Shown here: piece by piece, positions 1-5,558 of the stretch
Layout: each line of letters starts with the position of its first letter
How positions within the stretch are numbered: position 1 is the stretch's first letter
Source of the DNA: Anaerolineaceae bacterium
Lineage (GTDB): Bacteria > Chloroflexota > Anaerolineae > Anaerolineales > Anaerolineaceae
Length of the DNA: 7,019 nucleotides
Direction: 5' to 3'
Assembly (NCBI GenBank): GCA_011620505.1
Contig: WOZA01000117.1
Location: 1-7,019, forward strand
The notes under the pieces: model-generated
Told to the model about the DNA's origin: nothing
Seen by the model: only the letters and a program-made list of their open reading frames with translations
The model's database searches: none
Position numbers and translations under genes: made by a program

Positions 1-3
1 AAA

Positions 4-32
4 TCGGGATGAGGTAAAAAGCCTCATCCCGA
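4..32 (-). terminator. Intrinsic terminator after lpdA
   Basis: A perfect 11-bp inverted repeat (arms 4-14 and 22-32) encloses a 7-nt spacer and starts 19 bp beyond the lpdA stop codon. On the minus strand the hairpin is followed by ATTT at the very edge of the window, so the length of the U-tract cannot be judged. Position and perfect stem fit a Rho-independent terminator for the deaminase-pirin-lpdA unit. The nearly symmetric hairpin could also stop transcription arriving from the other side, although its plus-strand T-run is poor. Confidence 0.8.
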
Positions 33-51
33 CTTGTGATTCTTAATGGTT

Positions 52-1449
52 CTAACTGTGAATCGCGCTGCCAAGCGCAGCTTCAGCCGCTTCCATCAAC
101 GCTTCAGCCAACGTGGGATGAGCGTGGACAGAATGGGCAATCTCCTCCACCGTGAGTTCATTCGCCTGGGCCAGAACCAGCTCGGGCAGCAGCTCAGACG
201 CATCAGGTCCGACGATCGTGGCACCCAAAATCTCACCGTATTTCTCGTCGGTGATGATCTTCACCCAGCCCTGGTACTCTCCCAAGCCGAGCGCCTTGCC
301 GTTAGCCTGGAAGTTGAACTTGCCAACCTTCACCGCAAAGCCTGCCTCCTTCGCCTGGGCCTCAGTGTAGCCGAAAGACGCAACCTGCGGCGAGGAATAG
401 GTTGCCCGTGGGATCATGCGGTAATCCAGGGTTCGCGGTTCCTTGCCAGCGATATTCTCCGCGCAGATAATCCCCATCGCTGAAGCTGTATGGGCAAGGA
501 GCAATTTGCCAGTCAGGTCGCCGATCGCCCAGATGCCGGGTACGTTCGTGTGCATGCGCTCATCCACCACCACGAACCCGCGCTTGTCGGTTTCGACGCC
601 TACCTCTTCCAAGCCGATCCCCTCGGAATTGGGCTTAAAGCCCACCGCCACAAGGGTCCCCTCAGCTTCGAGGGTTTCTTCACCCTTTTCGCTCTCGATC
701 AGCACCTTGGTGCCAGTCTCCGTACGCTCAACGCTCTTTACCTTCGTGCCAGCAAAAACTTTCACACCGCGTTTTTTCAGGGCTTTGGCAAGCTCAGCAG
801 CGGCTTCTTCATCCTCGTTGGGCAGGATGTGCGGGAGCATTTCCACCACGCTCACTTCCACGCCGTAGCCGCTCCAAACCGTCGCAAACTCGATCCCGAC
901 TGCCCCTCCGCCAATGATCACAGCGGATTTCGGCAGGCTCTCGAGCATGATCGCGTGCTTGTAATCCAGGATTTTTGTGCCGTCAGGCTCCATGCCGGGG
1001 ATCACGGTGGCATGCGCGCCGGTAGCCAGGATGACGTCCTGCGCCTGCACTTCCTCTTCGCCGCCGTCCGTGAGCGCCACCAGGAGCTTACCCGGAGCCG
1101 TCAATTTGCCTTCGCCGTTGATGACTTCGATATTGTTCTTTTTCATCAGGAAACTGATACCCTTGGTCAGCCGCTGGCTCACCTCCCGGCTGCGTTTATA
1201 TGCGGCCGCATAGTCGAGCTGGAGGTTGTCGAAGCTGATGCCAAATTCTTTTGCTTCGGTGCGCAGAAGATATGCCAGTTCAGCGTTTCTCAAAAGTGCC
1301 TTGGAGGGGATGCAGCCGACGTTCAGGCACACTCCACCCAGGTACTCCCGCTCGATGATGCCAACTTTCTTACCCAGTTGAGCGGCTTTGATCGCCGCGA
1401 CGTAACCGCCAGGTCCTGCTCCTAATACTACAACATCAAATTGCTTCAT
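52..1449 (-). CDS. lpdA: Dihydrolipoyl dehydrogenase (E3)
   Basis: This 465-residue cytoplasmic flavoprotein reoxidises dihydrolipoamide on 2-oxoacid dehydrogenase or glycine cleavage complexes, passing electrons via a disulfide and FAD to NAD+. The FAD fold opens with GAGPGG (10-15). The redox disulfide is C41/C46 in the CLNVGC motif. The NAD+ domain has GGGAVG (180-185), with E203 at the end of the second strand, as in NAD+- rather than NADP+-preferring enzymes. AIGD (308-311) is the second FAD motif. The C-terminal dimerisation domain has the catalytic HPTLAE motif with H444 and E449. There is no N-terminal lipoyl domain, and the length is typical. The ATG at 1449 is preceded by AAGGAG at a 4-nt spacing. 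It is the last gene of a tight run, 12 bp after the pirin gene; no E1, E2 or glycine-cleavage gene is present, so its partner complex is unknown. Mercuric and glutathione reductases are less likely given the HPTLAE ending. Confidence 0.96.
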   Translation of the reverse strand: MKQFDVVVLGAGPGGYVAAIKAAQLGKKVGIIEREYLGGVCLNVGCIPSKALLRNAELAYLLRTEAKEFGISFDNLQLDYAAAYKRSREVSQRLTKGISFLMKKNNIEVINGEGKLTAPGKLLVALTDGGEEEVQAQDVILATGAHATVIPGMEPDGTKILDYKHAIMLESLPKSAVIIGGGAVGIEFATVWSGYGVEVSVVEMLPHILPNEDEEAAAELAKALKKRGVKVFAGTKVKSVERTETGTKVLIESEKGEETLEAEGTLVAVGFKPNSEGIGLEEVGVETDKRGFVVVDERMHTNVPGIWAIGDLTGKLLLAHTASAMGIICAENIAGKEPRTLDYRMIPRATYSSPQVASFGYTEAQAKEAGFAVKVGKFNFQANGKALGLGEYQGWVKIITDEKYGEILGATIVGPDASELLPELVLAQANELTVEEIAHSVHAHPTLAEALMEAAEAALGSAIHS

Positions 1450-1461
1450 GGTCGCTCCTTC

Positions 1462-2292
1462 TTACTTAATAAATGTTCCGGCTCTGAGTTCGTCAAACGC
1501 CAGCTGTAGTTCTTCACGCGTGTTCATCACGATCGGTCCACCCCAGGCAACCGGCTCGTGCAGCGGGGGCGCTGAAGCCAGGATGAAACGCACAACCTCT
1601 CCTGGCAGGGCGCATACCTCCACCAGTTCTCCCTCGCCCAGCAGCAGAGCAGTTTTCTCTTCAAAAATCTCTCCATTGAGCATGCCCGCGCCTTCGATCA
1701 GAAAGACAAAAACTGTCTCGCCTGGTTTTACAGGTATCTCAATGCCCTGCCCTTCGTCGAGCTTCACGTCCAGCAGTGTGGCCTGGATGTGGTGTGGAGT
1801 CACTCCCCGTACACCCTTATACTCGCCGGAGATGACCTTCACGAATCCGCCATTTTCTTCCACCAAACCCATATCCTGCGGTTCGATGTCAAAATACTTT
1901 GGCGTGGTCATTTTTTCGGCAGCGGGTAGGTTCAGCCAAAGCTGCAGCCCCAGCAAGCGCTCAGCTTCCTGCGGCATTTCCTGGTGCAGGATGCCGCTGC
2001 CAGCCGTCATCCACTGGCAGGCGCCGGAGGTGATCAGACCCTTATTGCCGAGGCTGTCCTCATGCGCAATCTCGCCCGCTACCAGGTAGGTAATAGTCTC
2101 GATGCCGCGATGCGGATGCATCGGGAAGCCCCTGATGTAGTCCTCAGGATTGCGCGAGTCGAATGAATCCAACATCAGGAAGGGATCAAAATCCTCGACG
2201 GTACTGCCCCCCAGAACCCGGTTCAGGCGAACTCCGGCACCATCTACAGCCGGTTTGCCATGCACGACACGAGTTACTTCACTGTTCTTCAT
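1462..2292 (-). CDS. Pirin family bicupin protein
   Basis: A 276-residue protein with the two-cupin pirin architecture. The N-terminal cupin contains HPHRG (59-63) and ILHQE (101-105), giving the four expected metal ligands H59, H61, H103 and E105. These correspond to the Fe/Zn site of human pirin and the quercetinase-active E. coli YhhW. The C-terminal cupin ends in the family-typical PLHEPVAWGGPIVMNT segment (243-258). Pirins are cytoplasmic; some cleave quercetin, others bind regulators or metabolic enzymes (pyruvate dehydrogenase E1 in Serratia), so the substrate here cannot be assigned. The gene sits 19 bp after the deaminase stop and 12 bp before lpdA, suggesting co-transcription. The ATG at 2292 has only a modest GAGAGGA site about 8 nt upstream, but it begins directly at the conserved N-terminus. 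Neighbourhood with lpdA is compatible with a link to 2-oxoacid dehydrogenase metabolism, which is inference. Confidence 0.93.
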   Translation of the reverse strand: MKNSEVTRVVHGKPAVDGAGVRLNRVLGGSTVEDFDPFLMLDSFDSRNPEDYIRGFPMHPHRGIETITYLVAGEIAHEDSLGNKGLITSGACQWMTAGSGILHQEMPQEAERLLGLQLWLNLPAAEKMTTPKYFDIEPQDMGLVEENGGFVKVISGEYKGVRGVTPHHIQATLLDVKLDEGQGIEIPVKPGETVFVFLIEGAGMLNGEIFEEKTALLLGEGELVEVCALPGEVVRFILASAPPLHEPVAWGGPIVMNTREELQLAFDELRAGTFIK

Positions 2293-2311
2293 TGCGTAAG
2301 TCCTCTCACAT

Positions 2312-2803
2312 TCAATAACCCATCACGCCAGTCAGTGATTCGTCGTTGTCGACCCAATCCTGCACGGCGATGCGGCGGTAATTATCTTTATCATCACGGA
2401 TAAACACCTGCTCAATCCCAGCGTTGATGATCAACCGTTTGCACATCGAGCAGGGGTTGGCACTCTTCACGTAATTGCCATTATCCTTCAGGTCAATCCC
2501 GGAAAGATAGAGTGAGCTGTTCAGCATACGCTCGCGCGAGGCACTGATAATGGCATTGGCTTCGGCATGCACACTGCGGCAGAGTTCGTAGCGTTCCCCG
2601 CGTGGGATTTGCATCTGCTCGCGGATGCAGTAGCCCAGGTCGATGCAGTTGGCTCTTCCACGCGGCGCGCCAACATAACCCGTCGAAACAACCTCATCGT
2701 TCTTGACGATCACCGCGCCATATTGCTTTCGCAAGCAGGTACCGCGCTGACTGACCATCTCAGCGAGGTCGAGATAATAGTTGACTTTGTCACGTCTGAT
2801 CAT
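2312..2803 (-). CDS. dCMP deaminase / ComEB-type zinc deaminase
   Basis: A 163-residue cytidine/deoxycytidylate deaminase-fold protein, likely converting dCMP to dUMP to feed thymidylate synthesis. From the ATG at 2803, the catalytic zinc site is HAE (H79, E81 as proton shuttle) plus PCSMC (C118, C121). The segment YGAVIV (28-33) followed by TGYVGAPRG (41-49) is typical of the dCMP deaminase/ComE operon protein 2 group. Four further cysteines (C23, C53, C59, C75) lie before the HAE motif; the 30-residue C23-C53 spacing resembles the second, structural zinc site of phage T4 dCMP deaminase. A TTG two codons upstream (2809) would abut the Shine-Dalgarno, so the ATG is preferred. The length matches single-domain bacterial members. 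It is the first gene of the deaminase-pirin-lpdA run, after a 206-bp gap. Substrate (dCMP versus another cytosine compound) is not decided by sequence, and the ComEB name does not imply a role in competence. Confidence 0.93.
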   Translation of the reverse strand: MIRRDKVNYYLDLAEMVSQRGTCLRKQYGAVIVKNDEVVSTGYVGAPRGRANCIDLGYCIREQMQIPRGERYELCRSVHAEANAIISASRERMLNSSLYLSGIDLKDNGNYVKSANPCSMCKRLIINAGIEQVFIRDDKDNYRRIAVQDWVDNDESLTGVMGY

Positions 2804-2809
2804 TGACAA

Positions 2810-2814
2810 CCTCT
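2810..2814 (-). promoter_or_regulatory. Ribosome binding site deciding the deaminase start
   Basis: On the minus strand AGAGG lies 6 nt before the ATG at 2803, a normal spacing. The alternative in-frame TTG at 2809 directly touches the AGAGG and would leave no spacer. This argues for the shorter, 163-residue product. Confidence 0.7.
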
Positions 2815-2834
2815 TCGTTTTTCCAGGTTACCAA

Positions 2835-2865
2835 ATTGTAATCGAGGTGGACAGTATGACGGCAA
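2835..2865 (-). promoter_or_regulatory. Weak candidate promoter for the deaminase-pirin-lpdA unit
   Basis: On the minus strand TTGCCG (2860-2865) and TACAAT (2835-2840) are separated by 19 bp, longer than the ideal 17. The distance from the -10-like box to the ATG (about 31 nt) is sensible. Nothing better was found between the upstream terminator and the gene, but the match is marginal. The rest of 2841-2955 shows only a 10-bp perfect palindrome (2918-2927) of unknown meaning. Confidence 0.25.
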
Positions 2866-2962
2866 TGATTCCGATATGGGCCGCTCGGGAATGGCAATAT
2901 CCCATTTATCTTTGCTTTTGCATGCAACACGTCTCATAATTGCCCTTAATCCTACCAAAATC

Positions 2963-2991
2963 GTACACCCGATGGAAATGCCCGGGTGTAC
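2963..2991 (-). terminator. Intrinsic terminator after the SagB-type gene
   Basis: Arms 2963-2971 and 2983-2991 form a perfect 9-bp stem (GTACACCCG/CGGGTGTAC) with an 11-nt loop. On the minus strand the stem is followed by GATTTTGG, a short U-tract. It begins 18 bp past the TAG stop of the oxidoreductase gene. There is no T-run on the plus-strand side, so it points to termination of leftward transcription and separates this gene from the deaminase unit. Confidence 0.7.
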
Positions 2992-3009
2992 AAGCAAAAC
3001 ACAGTTTAT

Positions 3010-3837
3010 CTACAAACCCTCATCTTCCACAAACTGGTAAAAAGCTTTTTCCGACTTCTGGTCGGCAGGGGAAATGGTGCCGACCGGAGATGTGTAAACG
3101 ATGAACTCCTCCTCGCCGTCCAGACCAAACAGGGAGTCGCAAACTGCCATGTCGAAGGCGGCGACGGCGCAGGTGCCAAGCCCAAGCGCGGCGCAGGCCA
3201 GGTACAGGTTCTGACCAACATGACCGGCATCGATCAAGGCAACCCGATGCGCCCAAATGCCGTAGCGCCATTCGCAGCGGTAGGGCAAAAAACTCCAATA
3301 AAAGACCACACTGGCTTTTGCCGCCCAACGTTGCCCTTCGAGGGAGAGCGATATCGCTGCGGGCAGGTCTTCCACCGGATGCAGGAATTCGAGCTGGTGA
3401 CCCAGGGGCAAGTAATGATAGGCTCCCGGCTGCAATCCCTCCACGTGCTGCACGAGCAGGTAGGTTTCAAAAGGATGGCGCGCGCCGCCAGAGGGAACCG
3501 TGCGTAAAGTGGCGTAAGATTTGCCGCGGATGTCTTTGATCCCTTGGGTAGCCCAGAGCAAAAAGGAAAGCTGCAGCAAGCTGATGGGCTGCTGGGTGTA
3601 AACCCGCGAGCTTTTGCGTTCAGTCAACAGCGTGATGAAATTTTGCTCCATCTCAAGGTCTTCGAAATTCCTGGGAAGCGGCATGGCTTGCTCAGTCATG
3701 GGCGCCTTGACCAGCGGTGGCTGCGGCAGTTTGAGATCCTGGTCCGATACAAAGTCGTCATACGGACTGAGAGAGTTGCTTTTCATAAACTTGCGACCTT
3801 CAGCGATCAATTTCTTTTGGATTTCAGGGTCTAGCAT
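3010..3837 (-). CDS. SagB/ThcOx-type nitroreductase-family oxidoreductase
   Basis: A 275-residue FMN-dependent oxidoreductase of the nitroreductase superfamily, SagB/ThcOx branch. After a roughly 65-residue N-terminal extension, the FMN-binding start is RKSSR (74-78). PSGGARHP (115-122) is the branch's hallmark segment near the flavin. A helix with HVGQNLYLACAALGLGT (206-222) is the usual dimer/FMN stretch, and the fold ends with a YTSPVGT strand (248-254). SagB-type enzymes oxidise thiazolines and oxazolines to azoles in modified peptides, but many stand-alone members have unknown substrates. No YcaO cyclodehydratase, docking protein or precursor peptide is seen here, so azoline oxidation is not established. 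No signal peptide or membrane segment is evident. The ATG at 3837 has AAAGGA 7 nt upstream. It appears monocistronic, with terminators on both sides and a TATAAT box about 32 bp before the ATG that belongs to a duplicated segment. Confidence 0.88.
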   Translation of the reverse strand: MLDPEIQKKLIAEGRKFMKSNSLSPYDDFVSDQDLKLPQPPLVKAPMTEQAMPLPRNFEDLEMEQNFITLLTERKSSRVYTQQPISLLQLSFLLWATQGIKDIRGKSYATLRTVPSGGARHPFETYLLVQHVEGLQPGAYHYLPLGHQLEFLHPVEDLPAAISLSLEGQRWAAKASVVFYWSFLPYRCEWRYGIWAHRVALIDAGHVGQNLYLACAALGLGTCAVAAFDMAVCDSLFGLDGEEEFIVYTSPVGTISPADQKSEKAFYQFVEDEGL

Positions 3838-3869
3838 GGTATGTCCTTTTGTAGCAGCGGTTTGGATGA

Positions 3870-3875
3870 ATTATA
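3870..3875 (-). promoter_or_regulatory. TATAAT -10 box, candidate promoter of the SagB-type gene
   Basis: A perfect TATAAT on the minus strand lies 32 bp before the ATG, which would give a leader of about 25 nt containing the ribosome binding site. At 16-18 bp upstream there is no TTGACA-like box (the sequence there is around CCAGAA), and there is no TG extension, so the promoter may need an activator or may be weak. The same box exists in the right copy of the repeat at 4137-4142. Confidence 0.45.
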
Positions 3876-3915
3876 GACGGATTGGCGACTTGTTCTGGTT
3901 AATTGTGGAAAAAAC

Positions 3916-3938
3916 CGCGGGATTTGCATGATCCCGCG
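3916..3938 (-). terminator. Duplicate terminator hairpin (left copy)
   Basis: The 8-bp perfect stem CGCGGGAT/ATCCCGCG (3916-3923 and 3931-3938) has a 7-nt loop and is followed on the minus strand by GTTTTTTCC. It corresponds to the tldE terminator at 4177-4208, with changes that preserve pairing. It sits between the tldE tail remnant and the TATAAT box, so it would insulate the SagB-type gene from leftward read-through a second time. Confidence 0.75.
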
Positions 3939-3968
3939 TTATCGATATTTATAATGGTGCAGCCAGGG

Positions 3969-4008
3969 TTACTTGCACGAAATCGTAACATCGCTGACCA
4001 TGATTCAG
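3969..4008 (-). pseudogene. Remnant of a duplicated tldE 3' end
   Basis: Read on the minus strand in the frame of the true tldE end, this encodes IMVSDVTISCK followed by a TAA stop, compared with IRVSGVTISGK and TAG in the intact gene. The codon before it has become TGA where the real gene has TGG (Trp), so it is not coding. Only the last 13 or so codons are present, because homology stops where the inverted-repeat element begins at 4011. It is best explained as debris from a tandem duplication, not an independent gene. Confidence 0.75.
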
Positions 4009-4011
4009 CGC

Positions 4012-4040
4012 GTAGGTCAGGTTGCGCAGTTCAACCTGAC
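4012..4040 (+). repeat. REP-like unit, left
   Basis: GTAG (4012-4015) is followed directly by a 9-bp perfect hairpin, GTCAGGTTG (4016-4024) and CAACCTGAC (4032-4040), with a 7-nt loop. A GTAG/GGAG tetranucleotide beside a palindrome is the defining signature of REP sequences recognised by RAYT enzymes. Confidence 0.7.
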
Positions 4041-4088
4041 ATCGGGAACCTACCTTTGCTGAGGTCTTTATTTGCCAGCATTCGTGAC

Positions 4089-4117
4089 GTCAGGTTCAAC
4101 AGAAGAACCTGACCTAC
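4089..4117 (-). repeat. REP-like unit, right (inverted)
   Basis: On the minus strand GTAG (4117-4114) is followed by the 9-bp stem GTCAGGTTC (4113-4105) and GAACCTGAC (4097-4089), with a 7-nt loop. It mirrors the left unit. The innermost pair is C-G here but G-C in the left unit, so pairing is kept although both bases differ. The right stem also overlaps the perfect 8-bp palindrome TGACGTCA (4085-4092). Confidence 0.7.
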
Positions 4118-4136
4118 GACTAGCAGCTCTGGATGA

Positions 4137-4142
4137 ATTATA
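4137..4142 (-). promoter_or_regulatory. TATAAT box, orphaned copy
   Basis: This is the same minus-strand TATAAT context as at 3870-3875. Any transcript starting here would run into the inverted-repeat element and then into the left-copy terminator before reaching the SagB-type gene. It is therefore probably a vestige or the source of a short noncoding transcript. No good -35 box accompanies it. Confidence 0.3.
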
Positions 4143-4176
4143 GACGGATTGCGACTTGTTCTGGGTAATTGTGGAT

Positions 4177-4208
4177 AAAAACCGCGGAATCTGCATGATC
4201 CCGCGGTT
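4177..4208 (-). terminator. Intrinsic terminator of tldD-tldE
   Basis: On the minus strand the stem AACCGCGG/CCGCGGTT (arms 4180-4187 and 4201-4208) can be extended inward through a G-U pair and ATC/GAT to a 12-bp stem with a 5-nt loop. TTTA follows the stem, giving a run of five T with the stem's last two. It starts 27 nt after the tldE stop codon and is a strong candidate for Rho-independent termination. Confidence 0.82.
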
Positions 4209-4235
4209 CTGTTGTTTTCCGATACTTGGTAAGTG

Positions 4236-5558
4236 CTACTTGCCCGAAATGGTAACGCCGCTGACCCTGATCCAGGGCAAGAGCCAATAGCCAGAACTCT
4301 CGCGTTCCAGGCTGACCGCGACCGTGTCGCGCAGCATATTTCCCAGGTTTCCGGAGATCATAACCTCGCTCAGGGGTTTGGTGATCCGTCCGTTTTCGAT
4401 CAAAAAGCTGTTCTTGGCCACGCCGCTCAGATCGCCGGCAGGGCTGGGGCTTCCGCCTGAGAACCGCCCCATCAGGATGCCCTTCTCAATTCCAGCGATT
4501 ACTTCCTCGAGCGGTGTATCGCCGCCTCCAAGGACATAGGTGCTTCCATTGTTCCTGGAGCGCGGCAAGCCCGTTTTGGCAGCGCCATAGCGGCTTAAAC
4601 TGAAGTTCTTAAGCACACCCTGCTCGATCAGGGGCATATTTTCAGCCACGTAGCCATCGCTGCTCAGTGGGCTTGCCCCAGGCAGTTCGGGATGCTCCGC
4701 GACCAACTCAATATTGATCAATGGACTGGCAACTTGCTCGCCAATTTTATCTTTCCAGAGGCTCGTTCCGGAGATCAGCGCTCCGTCTCCAAGGTAGGTA
4801 TCCGTCACGTAATAGAGGATGGTTTCCAGGCAGCCCGGTGTGATCACCACGTCGCCCTCAAAACTGCCCGCGAATTGTTCCGTCACGATCTGCCGCTGGG
4901 TTTCATCAAACAAGCGCCTGACCCGGTTTTCCTCGCAGACCCGGTCGGCAGGGTTCTCATAGACCGTACCGAAGTAATTGAACGAAGAGGTTTTTCCATC
5001 TTCCTTAGCCATAAACATGTTGCTTAGTTGATACAGACCCCGCCGGTCAGAAAGCCTGACGCCATTGGTGTTGGCGTAAAGTTTTTCGCCAAAATGGTGC
5101 TCAATGCCGATCGAATCAAAGCTGATCTTTGGGAAGTCCTGGCGGACATCCTTCAGAAGCTGCTCCAACTGCCCATACATGGCATCCAGGTCGGGTTTTT
5201 CTTCACCCGCAGAAAAGCTGAGGTTCTCCTGGAGCTCGGCAATCCCTTCCGCCTCGTCCGGGGCAGCCGACTGCGCCGCCTGCCAGGCTTCCTGCACCGC
5301 CAGGCGGATGTCCTGGGGGGTGAAGCTGTTGAGGGTGGTGCTGCCTTTGCGTTTATCCTTCAGCAGCTTCAGGCTGACATTGTCCGAAAATACCGTGCGC
5401 ACCATGCTGACTTTTCCGAGCTCGTAATAGACCTCAGTCAGCGCGCTGCGGCTCACCCAGGTTTCGCCTTCATCCGCGCCAATTGCCCTGATTTCAGCCA
5501 GAATTAACTCTGCTGCCTCGAGCAGGGCTTTATCCTTCACTTCAAAAGACTGTTTCAT
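4236..5558 (-). CDS. tldE: TldE/PmbA-type metalloprotease subunit
   Basis: A 440-residue cytoplasmic protein of the TldD/PmbA (U62) family, the subunit that lacks the zinc motif. No HExxxH is present, whereas its partner encoded just upstream has one; in E. coli the two form a heterodimer in which TldD carries the active site. The C-terminal third shows the family-typical GILMGRFSGGSPSPAGDLSG (about 360-379), then NSFLIENG (383-390), ITKPLSE and SGNLGNM. The complex degrades unfolded peptides, matures microcin B17 and turns over CcdA in E. coli. The start chosen is the ATG at 5558, which overlaps the tldD stop as ATGA and has GGGAGGT 5 nt upstream; a 26-residue upstream extension in the same frame is Gly/Arg-rich, lacks family similarity and overlaps tldD. 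Translational coupling with tldD is likely. The last 13 codons are duplicated downstream as a broken remnant. Confidence 0.93.
   Translation of the reverse strand: MKQSFEVKDKALLEAAELILAEIRAIGADEGETWVSRSALTEVYYELGKVSMVRTVFSDNVSLKLLKDKRKGSTTLNSFTPQDIRLAVQEAWQAAQSAAPDEAEGIAELQENLSFSAGEEKPDLDAMYGQLEQLLKDVRQDFPKISFDSIGIEHHFGEKLYANTNGVRLSDRRGLYQLSNMFMAKEDGKTSSFNYFGTVYENPADRVCEENRVRRLFDETQRQIVTEQFAGSFEGDVVITPGCLETILYYVTDTYLGDGALISGTSLWKDKIGEQVASPLINIELVAEHPELPGASPLSSDGYVAENMPLIEQGVLKNFSLSRYGAAKTGLPRSRNNGSTYVLGGGDTPLEEVIAGIEKGILMGRFSGGSPSPAGDLSGVAKNSFLIENGRITKPLSEVMISGNLGNMLRDTVAVSLERESSGYWLLPWIRVSGVTISGK

Larger units (their letters stand above)
3852..4011. repeat. Left copy of a ~160-bp duplicated intergenic unit
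   Basis: This segment aligns end to end with 4121-4278. The core (3864-3938 versus 4131-4205) differs by only three substitutions and two single-base indels over about 76 positions. A 32-bp stretch (3939-3970) is the same length in both copies but largely diverged. Then 3971-4011 matches the final coding bases of tldE (4238-4278) with seven mismatches in 41. The unit therefore holds, in minus-strand order, a tldE tail, a terminator hairpin, a TATAAT box and a GCTGCTA end. This left copy now lies directly upstream of the SagB-type gene and probably supplies its promoter. Confidence 0.85.
4011..4118. repeat. 108-bp REP-doublet (BIME-like) inverted repeat element
   Basis: The two 30-bp ends (4011-4040 and 4089-4118) are inverted copies matching at 25 of 30 positions. 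Each end is itself a hairpin preceded by GTAG, so the whole is two REP-like units facing inward around a 48-bp spacer (4041-4088). There is no open reading frame, and no convincing target-site duplication is seen. It lies exactly at the junction of the two duplicated intergenic units. Known REP/BIME elements are mobilised in trans by RAYT transposases; none is encoded here. It could alternatively be called a small MITE. Confidence 0.8.
4121..4278. repeat. Right copy of the ~160-bp duplicated unit
   Basis: This is the presumed parental copy. It begins with TAGCAGC (also at 3852-3858), continues through the TATAAT box and terminator hairpin, and runs into the intact last 13 codons of tldE plus the stop codon. 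It is separated from the left copy only by the 108-bp inverted-repeat element and two bases (4119-4120). Confidence 0.85.

Noticed and set aside
490..1425. Long (311-codon) plus-strand frame opposite lpdA
   Set aside because: It is antisense to a well-supported lpdA with all catalytic motifs. Its translation is a typical reverse-strand shadow without recognisable domains.
2800..2997. Small minus-strand frame (65 codons from a TTG, or 45 codons from the ATG at 2937) whose TGA overlaps the deaminase ATG as ATGA
   Set aside because: The TTG start lies inside the terminator hairpin region with no ribosome binding site. The internal ATG has only a weak AAGGG, leaves almost no room for a promoter after the terminator, and the peptide resembles no family. 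The overlap is within chance expectation.
3903..4112. 69-codon plus-strand frame in the tldE-SagB gap
   Set aside because: It runs across the terminator hairpin, the tldE tail remnant and the inverted-repeat element, with no ribosome binding site and composition explained by those repeats.
4011..4118. CRISPR or attachment-site interpretation of the repeated GTCAGGTT/AACCTGAC motifs
   Set aside because: The four 8-mers are arranged as two inverted hairpins, not as regularly spaced direct repeats with unique spacers. No cas or integrase gene is present.
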